The notes: generated from the sequence alone by a model not told the origin. A stretch of DNA of 64,000 nucleotides from Ramlibacter montanisoli (GCF_013087525.1 NZ_JABFCS010000001.1:2976001-3040000); one strand, 5' to 3'. Positions 17,437-28,111 are shown, counted from the first letter of the stretch. Program-made: numbers and translations.

Positions 17437-18301
17437 GCCCTGCCCCCAGTGCCTCGGCGAGCGCCTGGCGGGTCCCCGCATCCAGCTGCTCGTGCGCGCC
17501 TTCCTGCACGCGGTAGCCGGAGCGGCGCGCCAGCGCGGAAGCCAGGTCCCGGCCCACCTTGAGGGCGCCGTAGACGCAGGACAGCGCCGCGCCCTTCCAC
17601 TCGCCGCGGCCGGCCAGCAGGCGGAACTGCGCCAGCCACTGCGTACGCCGCGCGATCAGCGTCTTGCGCAGATCGGGGGCGCCGAGCCGGTAGGCGAGCA
17701 GCACTTGCGGCAGGCAGGCGTAGCGGCTGGTGGGACTCGCCCGCACCAGCAGCTCCTGGTCTTCGGCGCGCTTCACTTCGGGGCTGCGGTAGGGATTGCG
17801 CAGGAACCACGCACGCCGCCCCATCCAGGTCGGGTGCGGCAGCGGAATGGTGTGCCACGGCCTGGCGACCAGGGCCTCGTGGTCCGCGGCATAGGGCAGC
17901 AGGCCCAGGACCTCGTCGTCGCGGAACACCGCGGCGCGGCAGCCCACCAGGTCGACCTCGGGGTGCGCGGCGAGGAAGGCCAGCTGCAGCTCGAAGCGGC
18001 GCGGCAGGCAGATGTCGTCGGCATCCATGCGGGCGACCAGGTCAGCGCGTGCCAGCTGCACGCCCTGGTTGAGGCGGGCGGAGAGGCCCAGGGGCCGGCC
18101 GTCCTCGATGACGCGGATGCGCGGGTCGCCGAGCGAGCGGGCGAGCTCCGGGCTGCCGTCGGTGGAGCCGTCGTCGAGGACGATGATTTCGAAGTCGCGC
18201 AGGGTCTGGGCCAGCAGCGAATGCAGCGCCGCGCGCAGGAAGGGGCCGCCGTTGCGCACGGGCAGCAGCACCGTGACGGCCGGCCGCTCTGCAGGTTTCA
18301 C
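17433..18301 (-). CDS. Glycosyltransferase, GT2 family (frame broken at the 3' end)
   Basis: About 289 residues from a GTG at 18301 that overlaps the gmd stop (GTGA). The GT-A fold is evident: [25 protein letters not shown] and the DxD-like MDADDICLP. As written the frame fails to stop and runs into the next gene. One added base in the C5 run at 17443-17447 gives ALAEALGGRA-stop with an ATGA overlap to the GT4 gene. An indel error is the simplest reading. Transfers an unknown sugar to the lipid-linked glycan. Confidence 0.85.
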
Positions 18302-19428
18302 TCCTGGCTGACCGCGACCTTGAAGCCATGGCGCTTCAGCAGGGCGTGCTGCCTGGCTGCCTCGAGATCGCTGGCCACCATCTCCTCGATCATCTGGTCC
18401 AGCGTGATCTGCGGCGTCCACCCCAGCTTCTCCTTGGCCTTGGTCGGGTCCCCCAGCAAAGTCTCGACCTCGGCGGGACGGAAATAGCGGGGATCGACGC
18501 GAACCAGCACGTCACCCGCCTTCACCGCCGGTGCCGCATCGCCCTGGACGCTTTCGACGATGCCCGTTTCGTCCACGCCGCGCCCCTCGAACCTGAGGGA
18601 GATGCCGAGACGCGCGGCACTGCGCTTGATGAACTCGCGCACGCTCACCTGCACGCCGGTGGCGATCACGAAATCTTCCGGCTGCTCCTGCTGGAGCATC
18701 ATCCACTGCATGCGCACGTAGTCGTGGGCATGCCCCCAGTCCCGCAGCGAGTCCATGTTGCCCATGTACAGGCAGCTGTCGAGGCCCTGCGAAATGTTGG
18801 CGAGTCCGCGCGTGACCTTGCGCGTGACGAAGGTTTCGCCGCGGCGCGGGCTCTCGTGGTTGAACAGGATGCCGTTGCAGGCATACATCCCGTACGCCTC
18901 GCGGTAGTTGACGGTGATCCAGTACGCGTACATCTTGGCCACGGCGTACGGGCTGCGCGGGTAGAACGGGGTGGTTTCCTTCTGGGGCGTTTCCTGCACC
19001 AGGCCGTACAGCTCCGATGTGGACGCCTGGTAGAAGCGCGTCTTCTTCTCCAGTCCGAGGATGCGGATGGCCTCGAGCAGCCGCAGGGTGCCCAGCGCAT
19101 CCACGTCCGCCGTGTACTCCGGGGACTCGAAGCTCACGGCAACGTGGCTTTGCGCACCCAGGTTGTAGATCTCGTCGGGCTGCGTCTGCTGCACGATCCG
19201 GATGAGGTTCGTGCTGTCCGTGAGGTCGCCGTAGTGCAGCACGAAGTTGCGGTGGCTGACGTGCGGGTCCTGGTAGATGTGGTCCACCCGGTCCGTGTTG
19301 AACAGGCTGGCGCGGCGCTTGATGCCGTGCACCATGTAGCCCTTCGCGAGCAGGAACTCGGCGAGGTAGGAACCGTCCTGGCCGGTGATGCCGGTGATCA
19401 GGGCGACTTTCTGCTTGTCTTGGCTCAC
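18298..19428 (-). CDS. gmd: GDP-mannose 4,6-dehydratase
   Basis: 376 residues. The NADP loop is [13 protein letters not shown] (12-24), [13 protein letters not shown] follows, and the catalytic set is the Thr of STSELYG with [10 protein letters not shown] (Y and K of YxxxK). The C-terminal half contains [12 protein letters not shown] and [10 protein letters not shown], both diagnostic for Gmd. It converts GDP-D-mannose to GDP-4-keto-6-deoxymannose, the substrate of the next gene product. ATGA and GTGA overlaps tie it to fcl and the GT2 gene. Intact, full length. Confidence 0.97.
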   Translation of the reverse strand: MSQDKQKVALITGITGQDGSYLAEFLLAKGYMVHGIKRRASLFNTDRVDHIYQDPHVSHRNFVLHYGDLTDSTNLIRIVQQTQPDEIYNLGAQSHVAVSFESPEYTADVDALGTLRLLEAIRILGLEKKTRFYQASTSELYGLVQETPQKETTPFYPRSPYAVAKMYAYWITVNYREAYGMYACNGILFNHESPRRGETFVTRKVTRGLANISQGLDSCLYMGNMDSLRDWGHAHDYVRMQWMMLQQEQPEDFVIATGVQVSVREFIKRSAARLGISLRFEGRGVDETGIVESVQGDAAPAVKAGDVLVRVDPRYFRPAEVETLLGDPTKAKEKLGWTPQITLDQMIEEMVASDLEAARQHALLKRHGFKVAVSQE

Positions 19429-20402
19429 GTGCGGTGTGCTTTCAGGAAATCGGCGTAGGCGAGCCGCAGGCCTTCGGCGAGGTCCACGCGCGGCTGCCAG
19501 CCGAGCGACCGCAGCCGCGCGCTGTCCATCAGCTTGCGCGGCGTGCCGTCGGGCTTGCCGGGATCGAGCTCGATGCGTCCGCCGTAGCCGACGGTGCGCG
19601 CCACCAGCTGCGCGAGCTCGAGGATGGTGAGGTCGTCGCCGTAGCCCACGTTGATGTGACTCAGCATCGGCTCGGTGTGCTTGCGGTAGTCCTCGGCGTC
19701 GAGGTTCATCACGTGGACGCTGGCCGCGGCCATGTCGTCCACGTAGAGGAACTCGCGCCGCGGCGTGCCCGAGCCCCAGATCACGACCTGCGGTGCCCCC
19801 TGCTCGCGCGCTTCGTGGAAGCGGCGCAGCAGGCCCGGAATCACGTGCGAGTTCTCAGGGTGGTAGTTGTCGCCGGGGCCGTACAGGTTGGTCGGCATCA
19901 CGCTCCGGTAGTCCACGCCATGGCTCGCGCCGTACTGCCGGTTATAGCTCTCGCACAGCTTGATGCCGGCGATCTTGGCGATGGCGTAGGGCTCGTTCGT
20001 CGGTTCCAGCGTCCCCGTCAGAAGGGCGGATTCCTTCATCGGCTGCGGCGCGAGCTTCGGATAGATGCAACTGGATCCCAGCAGCAGCAGCCTGCGCACG
20101 CCTTGGCGGAAGGCCGCGTCGATGACGTTCGCCTCGATCATCAGGTTGTCGTAGATGAAGTCGGCCGGGTACGTGTTGTTCGCATGGATGCCGCCCACGC
20201 GCGCGGCCGCGAGATACACCTGGTCGGGGCGCTCGCTGCGGAAGAAAGCGCGCACGGCAGCCTGGTCGGTCAGGTCCAGTTCGGCGTGCGTCCGGGTGAG
20301 GATCGCATCCTGGGCAACGCCGCCGGCGAGCAGCCGGCGCACGATCGCGGAACCCACCATGCCTCGGTGGCCGGCAACGTAGATCTTGGGCATAGGGTTC
20401 AT
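19425..20402 (-). CDS. fcl: GDP-L-fucose synthase
   Basis: 325 residues. [15 protein letters not shown] forms the NADP site, GSSCIYP and [10 protein letters not shown] hold the catalytic Ser, Tyr and Lys, and [13 protein letters not shown] and [16 protein letters not shown] are family signatures. It epimerises and reduces the Gmd product to GDP-L-fucose. With gmd directly downstream and a GT11 fucosyltransferase 3.5 kb upstream in the same direction, the locus can make and use GDP-fucose. Its start lies 80 bases from the epimerase stop, with a GATAAT-type motif in the gap. Confidence 0.96.
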   Translation of the reverse strand: MNPMPKIYVAGHRGMVGSAIVRRLLAGGVAQDAILTRTHAELDLTDQAAVRAFFRSERPDQVYLAAARVGGIHANNTYPADFIYDNLMIEANVIDAAFRQGVRRLLLLGSSCIYPKLAPQPMKESALLTGTLEPTNEPYAIAKIAGIKLCESYNRQYGASHGVDYRSVMPTNLYGPGDNYHPENSHVIPGLLRRFHEAREQGAPQVVIWGSGTPRREFLYVDDMAAASVHVMNLDAEDYRKHTEPMLSHINVGYGDDLTILELAQLVARTVGYGGRIELDPGKPDGTPRKLMDSARLRSLGWQPRVDLAEGLRLAYADFLKAHRT

Positions 20403-20423
20403 GGGTACGGGCGAGCCGTTGCG

Positions 20424-20442
20424 GGCGCGCGATTATCGCAGA
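20424..20442 (-). promoter_or_regulatory. Putative -10-like motif upstream of fcl
   Basis: Reading leftward, TCTGCGATAATCGCGCG lies about 30 bases upstream of the fcl start in an 80-base gap. The GATAAT core followed by CG-rich bases recurs at 28253, 30741 and 34990, all in non-coding gaps and all on the same strand. No convincing -35 hexamer is seen at 17 bases, so this is a recurring motif rather than a proven promoter. Confidence 0.35.
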
Positions 20443-20481
20443 GCATCAATGGCATGCTTTCCTCGCGCCGGGCGCGCACCT

Positions 20482-21413
20482 TCAGGCCTCCGGCCGCGAA
20501 CGCTGCGCCCGCCACACTTCGCGGATGCCCTCTGCGCAAGCGATCCGGGGCCGCCAGCCGGACACACGCTGCAGCGCGGAGGCGTCGAGCACGTTCGCCG
20601 TAACGTCTGCCGGCCGCGCGGGAGCGAACTCGCACGGCACGCGAAAACCATCCGGCTCGGCGACCGCGCGGACCAGTTCCAGGATGTCCGCGTTGTCCAT
20701 GCCGATGCCGGTGCCGACGTTGTAGACGCTGCCCGGCACGCCCAGGTCCAGTGCGGCGACGATGGCGCTGGCAACGTCGTCGACATGGATGTAGTCGCGC
20801 ACCGTGCCACGCGCGCCGAACACGGTGATCGGCTTGCGGGCGAGCACGGAGCCGACCGCCGTGGCAATGAAGCCCTGGCCGGTGAACGGTTTCTGCTCCG
20901 GCCCGTAGGCATTGCCGGGACGCAGCAGCACCGCGGGCAGGCCGTGGTGGTGCTGCTCCAGCAGGGCGTAGCGTTCGATGGTCAGCTTGGTGATGCCGTA
21001 AGGCGACACTGGCGCCGGAACCGCGGCCTCGGTGATCGGCTGCACGGCCTGCTCGCCGTACACGGTGCCGCCGGAAGACACGTAGACGTAGCGGCGCAGC
21101 CCGAGCGCCAGGGCCGCCTGCATGACCGCGAGGGACACGGGCACATTGACCAGCAGTTCGGCCAGCGGGTCGGAGAAAGTGGCCCGCGCCGCGGATGCAT
21201 ACGACAGGTCCACGATCTCCGTGGCTCCGGCCAGTGCGAGCGCCAGCGCCGCGCCGTCCCGGGCATCGCAAGGAACGTAGCGCACGCGCGGATCCAAGGG
21301 CATCGCGGCCCGGGGGAGCGTCCCAGCACCACGACGTCCCGGCCGCTGTCGGCCAACTGGCGTCCAAGCGACCGGCCGATGAAACCGGCCCCACCGACCA
21401 GGCAGCACGTCAT
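20482..21413 (-). CDS. NAD-dependent nucleotide-sugar epimerase/dehydratase (frame broken once)
   Basis: 310 residues once corrected. N-terminal CCLVGGAGFIGRSLGRQL (NAD loop), then YVSSGGTVYGEQ and SPYGITKLTIERY (Ser, Tyr and Lys), YGPEQKPFTGQGFIA and RDYIHVDDVA. The frame switches at a G5 run (21312-21316); adding one base gives GRSPRAAMPLDPRVRYV. Extended SDRs of this type act on UDP- or GDP-sugars; the closest by pattern are UDP-glucose 4-epimerase-like enzymes. The exact reaction is unknown. An ATGA overlap joins it to the upstream glycosyltransferase. Confidence 0.85.
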
Positions 21414-22909
21414 GCGGCTTCCTCCAGCACCATGGTGTCGCAGGGTTGCGCTTCACCCGCCAGGATGGCCTCGTAGCGCTGCGCGATGACTTGCCAGGTG
21501 AAATGGGCCAGCCAGCGCCGCCGCCCTTCGGCGCCGAGCGCGCGCAGGCGCGCGGGATCGCTCGCCAGCTCCTCGATGGCGTGCGCGAGCCGTGCCGGGT
21601 CCACGCGCGTGTAGCCACGCTCGTCGCTGGCTGCGGGACACACCACGCCACCGCCGGTCCACCGGGCGATTTCCACCGAGTTGCCGACGGGCACCGTGAG
21701 GAACGGAGTGCCGGCCGCGGCCGCCTCGTACAGCACCAGCGGCGAGTACTCGATGTTGGACGCGAAGATGAACAGGTCAGCGGCCATGTAGGCCTGTACC
21801 AGCTCGGCGCGCGGGTAGTTGGTGTGCAGCGCCAGCTTCCTTCCGGGCGCGCTGCGCCCGGCCGCGGCGAGCCACTGCGCGATCGAATAGGAGTTCGATG
21901 GGTGCCAGCGCTCCGGCACCAGCTTCCAGAAGCCGCGATGGCGCGTGCGCTCGTACACGCCGCGGTGGACCTTGGCCGCGGTGACGGCCAGTCCCTCCCG
22001 GCGCAGCGAACGCGCGATCTTCAGCGAGGCGCGGGCGGCCTTCGCACCGAGCCGGACCGGCCGCATCGCGAAGCGGCCCACGCGGATACCCACGCCCTGC
22101 CAGCCTTCCTGCCGGTAGGCCCGGGCGATCCGGGCAGGCAATCCGGCCGGAACCGCGTCGGAGACTGCAGGCGCGGGCGGTGCAGCCACCGGTGGCTTCG
22201 GAGGCTCGTTCCCATTGAGCAGCAAGGTGCTGTGGCGCCCTGCGGGCAGATCCAGACGTGTGAAAGCCTCCGCGACCTCGCGGTGCCCCTTCATGCCGGT
22301 CAGGCTGCCCACGGTGAGCAGCACGAAGCTGTCCTCCGGGATGCCATGGCGCTGGCGGAAAGCGGGATCCGGCGCGACACCGAACTCCGCTTCGCTCGCC
22401 CCGTTGGGGAGGATGGTGAAGTGCTCGAGCCCGTGGACGCGCGCGAAATCGACGTCGCGGTAGTGTTCCGCGTAGAACACGAGATGGTCCCACTTGCGCA
22501 GGACCGCCGGTAGCTGCTCGAAATAAGACCCGTACATCGGCTCGTACAGGCCGGAGAACCCGCAGGGGATGAACACCTTTCGGCAAGTTACCTCGTCGAG
22601 CACCGGCCACAGGGCGTCGAAGGTCCACTGCTGGGCGGCCTTCACCATCAGTGCGTCGCAAGGGAAGGTCCGCACGAACTCGCGGTAGCGCTCCACTTCG
22701 CCGCTCATCCCGCGCGCCAGGTTGCCGGCGATGTCGAAGCCGACGATCTCGACGCCGTTCAGCGACGAGAAGTCCCGCTCGGCCAGCCGCGTGGTGGCCA
22801 CCGTGACCCGGTGTCCCAGCCGCACCATGCGCTCGGCCAGCTGCTTCATGACCTCCTGCACGCCGCCGACGCTGGGTGCGTAGAACTCGCAAGCGAACAG
22901 CAGCCTCAT
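21410..22909 (-). CDS. Large GT4-type glycosyltransferase with a central insertion
   Basis: 499 residues from the ATG at 22909. The N-terminal GT-B half starts RLLFACEFYAPSVGGVQEV, and the C-terminal half has YMAADLFIFASNIEYSPLVLYEAAAAGTPFL with an E-containing donor motif. Between LLLNGNEPPKP (about 270) and WLAAAGR (about 375) lies an insert of about 100 residues rich in Arg and Ala (RIARAYRQEGWQGVGIR and similar), unlike a standard GT4. The insert may be an amphipathic membrane-binding module; that is inference. It overlaps the epimerase start by ATGA. Confidence 0.85.
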   Translation of the reverse strand: MRLLFACEFYAPSVGGVQEVMKQLAERMVRLGHRVTVATTRLAERDFSSLNGVEIVGFDIAGNLARGMSGEVERYREFVRTFPCDALMVKAAQQWTFDALWPVLDEVTCRKVFIPCGFSGLYEPMYGSYFEQLPAVLRKWDHLVFYAEHYRDVDFARVHGLEHFTILPNGASEAEFGVAPDPAFRQRHGIPEDSFVLLTVGSLTGMKGHREVAEAFTRLDLPAGRHSTLLLNGNEPPKPPVAAPPAPAVSDAVPAGLPARIARAYRQEGWQGVGIRVGRFAMRPVRLGAKAARASLKIARSLRREGLAVTAAKVHRGVYERTRHRGFWKLVPERWHPSNSYSIAQWLAAAGRSAPGRKLALHTNYPRAELVQAYMAADLFIFASNIEYSPLVLYEAAAAGTPFLTVPVGNSVEIARWTGGGVVCPAASDERGYTRVDPARLAHAIEELASDPARLRALGAEGRRRWLAHFTWQVIAQRYEAILAGEAQPCDTMVLEEAA

Positions 22910-22911
22910 CG

Positions 22912-23943
22912 TCAGGCTCCGCGGACCAGGGTGGCCACCTTGCGGATCACGGACCGCGCGCGCCGCCAGACGGCCGCAGTGACCGGCTGCGCCCACCCGG
23001 GCTGGACGACCTGGCGAAGGTAATGGTGCCGCAGGTTGCCGCTCCAGTAGGCGCAGCGCGCCTCGAACTCCTGGCGCTCCTGCCCGGGCGCGGCTTCCCG
23101 GCCTATGCGTTCATAGCAGCGCTGCAGCACGGCCTGCATGGCCGCGAAGTCGGGCCGCGGCGAGCGCCCCTGCGGTGCCTGGTGCACCAGTGCGGCAATG
23201 TCCCGGCAATGCACGTCCGGTTCCGACAAGCCGCTGGTCAGCGCCAGGTTCTCGGCCGATAGCAGCAGGAGCTTCGACTGGAAGGGATTCACCCCGGTGC
23301 GCGACATGCTCTGGGCCGCTTCGCGGTACACCAGCAGCCGCTCGGGCAGGTTGGCAATGCGTGCGCTGCGTCCGATGCGTGCCCACAACTCATAGTCTTC
23401 CGGCGGCTGGCGGCTGCGGTCCGTGCAATAGCCGCCGAGGTCCAGCACGGCTTGCCGGCGCAGCATCACGGAGCTGTGCACGAAGGGATTGTTGAACAGC
23501 AGGTCGAGCTTGAGCACCGCATTGGCGGTGGGATGATCGTGCGTGCGGTCGGTGGGCGTGCGGTCCGCCCAGATCCGGGCACGGGTACCGAGCAGCACGC
23601 AATCGGGATGCGCATGCATCCAGGCGAGCTGCTTCTCGAGCCGGTCCGGCGCCGAGAGGTCGTCCTGGTCCTGCCGGGCGACGAGCTCGGACCGCGCCAG
23701 CGCCAGGCCCTTGTTCAGCGTGGCGGCGAGTCCCATGTTCGCCTGTTGCACCACACGGATGCGGGCATCGCGCGCTGCGTAATCGTCCAGGATGGCCTGC
23801 GAGCCGTCCTTCGAGCCATCGTTGAGGATCAGGAACTCGAAGTCCTGCAGGCTCTGGCCCAGGATCGTGTCGATCGACTCGGCCAGGTAGTCGGCGCCGT
23901 TGTACACGGGCATGAGCACGGTCACGGGCGGAGCGGAAGACAT
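22912..23943 (-). CDS. Glycosyltransferase, GT2 family
   Basis: 343 residues from the ATG at 23943. A GT-A fold: VTVLMPVYNGADYLAESI, FLILNDGSKDGSQ, the DxD variant RQDQDDLSAPDRL, and the later NPFVHSSVMLRR and QPPEDYELWAR blocks that hold the acceptor side. Two bases separate its stop from the downstream GT start. One of several transferases that would build the repeat unit. Intact. Confidence 0.9.
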   Translation of the reverse strand: MSSAPPVTVLMPVYNGADYLAESIDTILGQSLQDFEFLILNDGSKDGSQAILDDYAARDARIRVVQQANMGLAATLNKGLALARSELVARQDQDDLSAPDRLEKQLAWMHAHPDCVLLGTRARIWADRTPTDRTHDHPTANAVLKLDLLFNNPFVHSSVMLRRQAVLDLGGYCTDRSRQPPEDYELWARIGRSARIANLPERLLVYREAAQSMSRTGVNPFQSKLLLLSAENLALTSGLSEPDVHCRDIAALVHQAPQGRSPRPDFAAMQAVLQRCYERIGREAAPGQERQEFEARCAYWSGNLRHHYLRQVVQPGWAQPVTAAVWRRARSVIRKVATLVRGA

Positions 23944-23957
23944 CTTGCGGTTCGCGG

Positions 23958-24833
23958 TCAGAGCCTGATCCAGGAGGCCGGAATCAGGTCGGAGGTGTCG
24001 ATGGCCGCGTCCGTGAACCATCGGCGGGGCGCCACCACGATCTTCTCGGGCGAGGGATTGAGCCACGCGCCCCACCAGCTGAAGGAGCTGTTGGCGACCA
24101 CGTGGTGGTGGCAATGCTTCATCAGGTGCATGTCCCACACCCCGCGGTCCGGTGGGTTGCAGTCGACATGCACCGTGGGATGGTCGAACGGCATGTTCGC
24201 GCGCACCCAGTTCTGGTCGTCCGAAAAGACGAACAGCGTCAGTGGCCCGCAACGATGCGCGATGTGGTCGACCGCCTGCCGGTAGTAGCCCGGCGAGCAG
24301 GTGCCGTGGAAGGCGGCGGCGTTGGGATTGGTCACGTAGTCGCCGCGCCGCACGTGCAGTGAAACGGCCACCGTTCCCTGCATGCGCTGCAGCACGGCGC
24401 GGTTGGCGGCGTCGGGCTCGTCCGCGAGCGTGAAGTCGCGCCGGATGGCGTCTGTGTCGTCGAGGAAGTACTTCTCGCTCTGCCAGTAGCCTTCCAGCGC
24501 GACCGGAGGACGCTGCTGCCCCAGGGAAGGATCGAACGCGAACGATGGCTCGCGATACACCGCAGCAGCCTTGCGCGCGGGAAGCATGCGCTGCACGAGC
24601 GACCGCGCCTTGCGCGCAATCCGCCCCGGCAGGATGGGTTGCGGAGCGGCTGGCAGCACTCCGGCGCGCACGCGCAGCGTGTCGAGCTCGTAGCGACGCA
24701 AGGTGTAGTGGGCGAACTCGCTCAGGTCCAGCAGCAGCTCGCTGCCCGTGCGGTCCGCGAGCGCCCGGGCGGCTGCGTACTGGAACATCTGGTTGCCCAG
24801 ACCGCCGAGGAGCTTGGTGGTGACGGTGCTCAC
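23958..24833 (-). CDS. Alpha-1,2-fucosyltransferase, GT11 family
   Basis: 291 residues from a GTG at 24833 that overlaps the methyltransferase stop (GTGA). All GT11 blocks are visible: LLGGLGNQMFQYAAARAL near the N-terminus, SLHVRRGDYV (GDP-fucose-binding HxRRGDY), LFVFSDDQNWVR and ANSSFSWWGAWLN. It transfers L-fucose from GDP-fucose in alpha-1,2 linkage in known members. The gmd and fcl genes downstream supply the donor, so a fucosylated surface glycan is very likely. The acceptor is unknown. Confidence 0.93.
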   Translation of the reverse strand: MSTVTTKLLGGLGNQMFQYAAARALADRTGSELLLDLSEFAHYTLRRYELDTLRVRAGVLPAAPQPILPGRIARKARSLVQRMLPARKAAAVYREPSFAFDPSLGQQRPPVALEGYWQSEKYFLDDTDAIRRDFTLADEPDAANRAVLQRMQGTVAVSLHVRRGDYVTNPNAAAFHGTCSPGYYRQAVDHIAHRCGPLTLFVFSDDQNWVRANMPFDHPTVHVDCNPPDRGVWDMHLMKHCHHHVVANSSFSWWGAWLNPSPEKIVVAPRRWFTDAAIDTSDLIPASWIRL

Positions 24834-25912
24834 GTCGCGCCTTCCTCGCGTGCGCTGGCGCGCTTCGTGGCGCGCACCATGTAGCCCACGGTGAACTGCT
24901 CCACCGGCACCGCCGGATCCTTGTCGTGCAGCAGCCGTGGCAGCCATTCCTGCATCACCCAGGCCTGGTCCTGGGGCAGGTCGCCCTGCAGCGCCATGTA
25001 GCGGCTGGCCCGGTGCACTTCCTGCGCGGCGTGGCTCAGCAAGCCGCGCAGCGGGACCAGCTCGTCGATCTCGAATCCGAGCTGCGGCAGCACGCGCTCC
25101 CAGAAGTGGCGCGAGTACCCGCCGTAGAAATGGTAAGGCTCCTGGTGCATGCCGCTACCCAGCGGCGCCGTCACGATCAGGCGCCCGCCGGGTGCCGTCA
25201 CGCGCGCGAGCTCGCGCAGCGCGGCGAGCGGTTCGGGTACGTGTTCCAGCACCTCGGTGCAGATGACCGCGTCGAAGCTTCCATCGGGCACCGGGATGGC
25301 CGTGATGTCGCAGACGTAGTCGAGCTTGTTGTAGGTCCAGGTTTCCGGAGCGGCGGCGTCCGAACTGCCGGTGTATTGCGCGAAGTCCTGCGACGCGTAG
25401 CGCGTGTGCGCGAACAGCGGACGGTACTGTCCCTCGCCGGCGCCGGCATCGAGCACGCGGGCCCCCGCCGGCACCGCGGCGGCCTGCTCTCGCATCCAGG
25501 AGCCGCGCATGTGCGATGAGAAGTTGAGTACCTGGTCCATGTCAGGCAGGCGATGGAACAGGCCTGCATCGGCGGCCAGAAGGCCCGGCAGGATTGCGGC
25601 CCGTTGGGCCGGCGTGCAGCGGGCCAGCACATTCCCGCGCTGCAATTCGGCCGCCAGCGCGGCGACCGCTTCGTCGGGAAGCTGCGTGGACCAACCTGCG
25701 GAGCGCAGCACTTCGGCGGCGGCCCACCGTTGCGGCAGCGCCGCCATCGGAACGGATTGCGAACGCGTCCACGTATTGACCTGCCGGACTGCGCGCAACA
25801 GGCTTGCCGCGGCGAACCACCCGGCCGTCGCCACCGGGGCCGAAGCCGCCCGGATCAGGTCCACGAGGCGCCTTCGCCATGGGCGGTGCGCGGAGAGGTC
25901 GTTAGCACTCAT
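24830..25912 (-). CDS. Class I SAM-dependent methyltransferase
   Basis: 360 residues. A SAM-binding Rossmann core in the second half: VLDAGAGEGQYRPLF (motif I), ITAIPVPDGSFDAVICTEVLEHVPEP (motifs II and III) and PGGRLIVTAPLGSG. The first 150 residues are helical and not recognised. Located between the ABC transporter and the fucosyltransferase, it may methylate a glycan residue or cap chain growth. Substrate not known. Intact, with GTGA coupling to the downstream gene. Confidence 0.85.
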   Translation of the reverse strand: MSANDLSAHRPWRRRLVDLIRAASAPVATAGWFAAASLLRAVRQVNTWTRSQSVPMAALPQRWAAAEVLRSAGWSTQLPDEAVAALAAELQRGNVLARCTPAQRAAILPGLLAADAGLFHRLPDMDQVLNFSSHMRGSWMREQAAAVPAGARVLDAGAGEGQYRPLFAHTRYASQDFAQYTGSSDAAAPETWTYNKLDYVCDITAIPVPDGSFDAVICTEVLEHVPEPLAALRELARVTAPGGRLIVTAPLGSGMHQEPYHFYGGYSRHFWERVLPQLGFEIDELVPLRGLLSHAAQEVHRASRYMALQGDLPQDQAWVMQEWLPRLLHDKDPAVPVEQFTVGYMVRATKRASAREEGAT

Positions 25913-25924
25913 CTGGTTCCGCCT

Positions 25925-27269
25925 TCAAACCCGCCTCCACTCCAGCCCGGGCCGGATCAACCCCGGAATGGCCCGCATGTAGCCGTTGCGGTCTTCGACG
26001 TCGCGCATCGCATCGTCGATCTGGATGCGCAGCGCGTCGCTCGCGTACACATGGACCACGGGGTCGCTGGCCAGCTTCGAGCTCAGGGCCACATGCACCC
26101 GGAAGACGCCGTGGTTCAGCAGATCGGGGGATCTTGCATTCCACGGCACTCACACCCGAACCGAAGTCCCGCACCAGGCGATTCGGCGGTGACACGATGG
26201 TCAGAAGCACGCCATCGGCGCTGTAGACGTGCAAGTTGGGCACGAACTCGTCGCCGCCCGGCTCGAGGATCTCGAAGCGCATCTGGACACTGAAGGGTTC
26301 TCCACGCTCGAAGCGCCCGCGCACCCGGCCGTCGCTCCCGACCACTCGCGCATCGATCAGGCGCGCACGGCTGTCGCCATCGGCCTTCCTTGCCATGTAA
26401 AGCGCACGTTGCCGGATAGCCAGGTTCGTGGCGCGATCCGCCGCGGCGTCGCCCGTCTCAACCTGCGGCTGGTCCACCATTTCGTTGTCGCTGGTGGCCA
26501 GGTATTCCTGCACTACTTCGCTGGCATTTCCGATGGCAGCGACCCGCCCGCGATCCAGCCAGATCGCCGACTGGCACAACTGCGTGATGGACTGGGCACT
26601 GTGGCTCACGAACAGCAGGGTCCTTCCCTCGCTTGCGACCACGCGCATCTTGTCCATGCACTTCTGCTGGAATTTGGTGTCTCCCACGGCGAGCACTTCG
26701 TCCAGGATCAGGACGTCCGGATCAAGGTGGGCCGACACGGAGAACGCGAGCCGCACGTACATGCCGCTTGAATAGAACTTCACCGGCGTGTCGATGAATT
26801 TCTCGACCTCTGCGAATGCAATGATCTCGTCCAGCTTCCTCGCGGTCTCGCGCCGGCTCATGCCCAGCACCGCGCCGTTGAGGAAGATGTTCTCGCGGCC
26901 GGTCAGCTCGGGATGGAAACCCGTGCCGACCTCCAGCAGGCTCGCGATGCGGCCGTGCAACTCGATGCGGCCGCTGGTCGGTTCGACCACCCGGCTGAGG
27001 ATCTTGAGCAAGGTCGACTTGCCCGCGCCGTTGCGGCCGATGATTCCCACGCGGTCGCCGCGCCGGATCTCGAACGACACATTGTCCAGCGCCTTGAAAT
27101 CCTCGAGCGATGCCTGCCGCTCGGGTTCCGGTCGGACGTGCTCGGGCGACCGCCCAGACATGCGCCGCAACAATCTTTGGAGATCAGCGCGCAGGGAACG
27201 CTCGCCCGCCTCCTGGTGCGCGATGGTGTAGACCTTGCTCAGCCCTTCGGCCTTGATGACGGTGCTCAT
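25925..27269 (-). CDS. Polysaccharide ABC exporter ATP-binding protein (Wzt type), frame broken once
   Basis: 447 residues once corrected, long for an ATPase because of a C-terminal glycan-binding (Wzt_C-like) domain. Walker A GRNGAGKST is at about 78-86, the signature YSSGMYVRLAFS follows, and Walker B is VLILDEVLAVGD. The C-domain runs from about 290. The frame shifts at a G5 run (26126-26130); removing one base gives CKIPDLLNHGVFRVHV and a stop at 25925. Start: ATG at 27269, or a GTG at 27278 overlapping the permease stop. A C-domain of this type recognises the finished chain end. Confidence 0.88.
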
Positions 27270-27274
27270 TGCGC

Positions 27275-28111
27275 TCACAGGAAGTCGACGAAGCGGCGCT
27301 CCGCCCTGCGAAACAGCAGGGTTCCGAGGACCAGCAGCACGACGGTCACGACCATGGAAGCCGCCAGCCCAGGCAGGTACAGGTTGGTGTTTTCCAGGCC
27401 CAGCGTGGCCCAGCGAAATCCGTCAATGATCCCGACCAATGGGTTCAAGGAGTAGAGCAACTGCCAGCGTTCGGGCACCAGTGAAGCGCTGTAGCCCACC
27501 GGCGAGATGTACACGCCCAACTGCAACACGAAAGGTATCAGGTGGCGGAAATCCCGATAGCGCACGTTCAGCGCCGCGCCCACCAATCCCACCCCCAGCG
27601 CGAGAGCTGCGACCCACAGGGTCAGCAAGGGCAGCATCAGGAGCTTTCCATCCCAGCCCCACCCCGAAAGCCAAGGCGACGACCACCAGCAGGCAGCAGG
27701 ACACCGCATAGTCGACGAAGGCGACGCACAGCCCTGCCATGGGAATGATCATCCGGGGAAGTAGACCTTGCCCACCAGGGCGGCATTCGCGATCACGCCA
27801 TTGCTGATGTCGCTGACCGCCGTGGCGAAGAACAACCAGGGCAGCAGGCCGCTGAGCACCAGGAGCGGGTAAGGCGCATTCATGGACGGCAACTGCGCGA
27901 TCTTGCCGAACACGAGCGTGAAGATGAGAAGTGTGAAGATGGGCCGGATCAGGACCCACGCCACTCCGATGGCAGTCTGCTTGTAGCGCACCAGCGTGTC
28001 GCGCCAGACCAGGAACCACAGCAGTTCCCGCTTGCGATACAGCTCGCGCCAGTATTCACGGTCCGCCACGCCTGGCTCGACGACGACGACTTCGGCCTGT
28101 TGCGCGCTCAT
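27275..28111 (-). CDS. Polysaccharide ABC-2 exporter permease (Wzm type), two compensating frame breaks
   Basis: 278 residues in total, usual for ABC-2 permeases. N-terminal LLWFLVWRDTLVRYKQTAIGVAW precedes six membrane helices and a C-terminal FRRAERRFVDFL. The frame breaks at the G4 run 27755-27758 (one base missing; KVYFPRMIIPMAGL restored) and at 27657-27665 (one extra; AFGWGWDGKLLMLP restored). Net length is unchanged. With the ATPase it exports lipid-linked polysaccharide across the inner membrane. It is the first gene of the leftward operon. Confidence 0.86.

Noticed and set aside
751..20402. A functional link between the deoxy-sugar-acid catabolic island and GDP-fucose synthesis
   Set aside because: Both concern 6-deoxy sugars at most by analogy; distance and separate regulation give no support.
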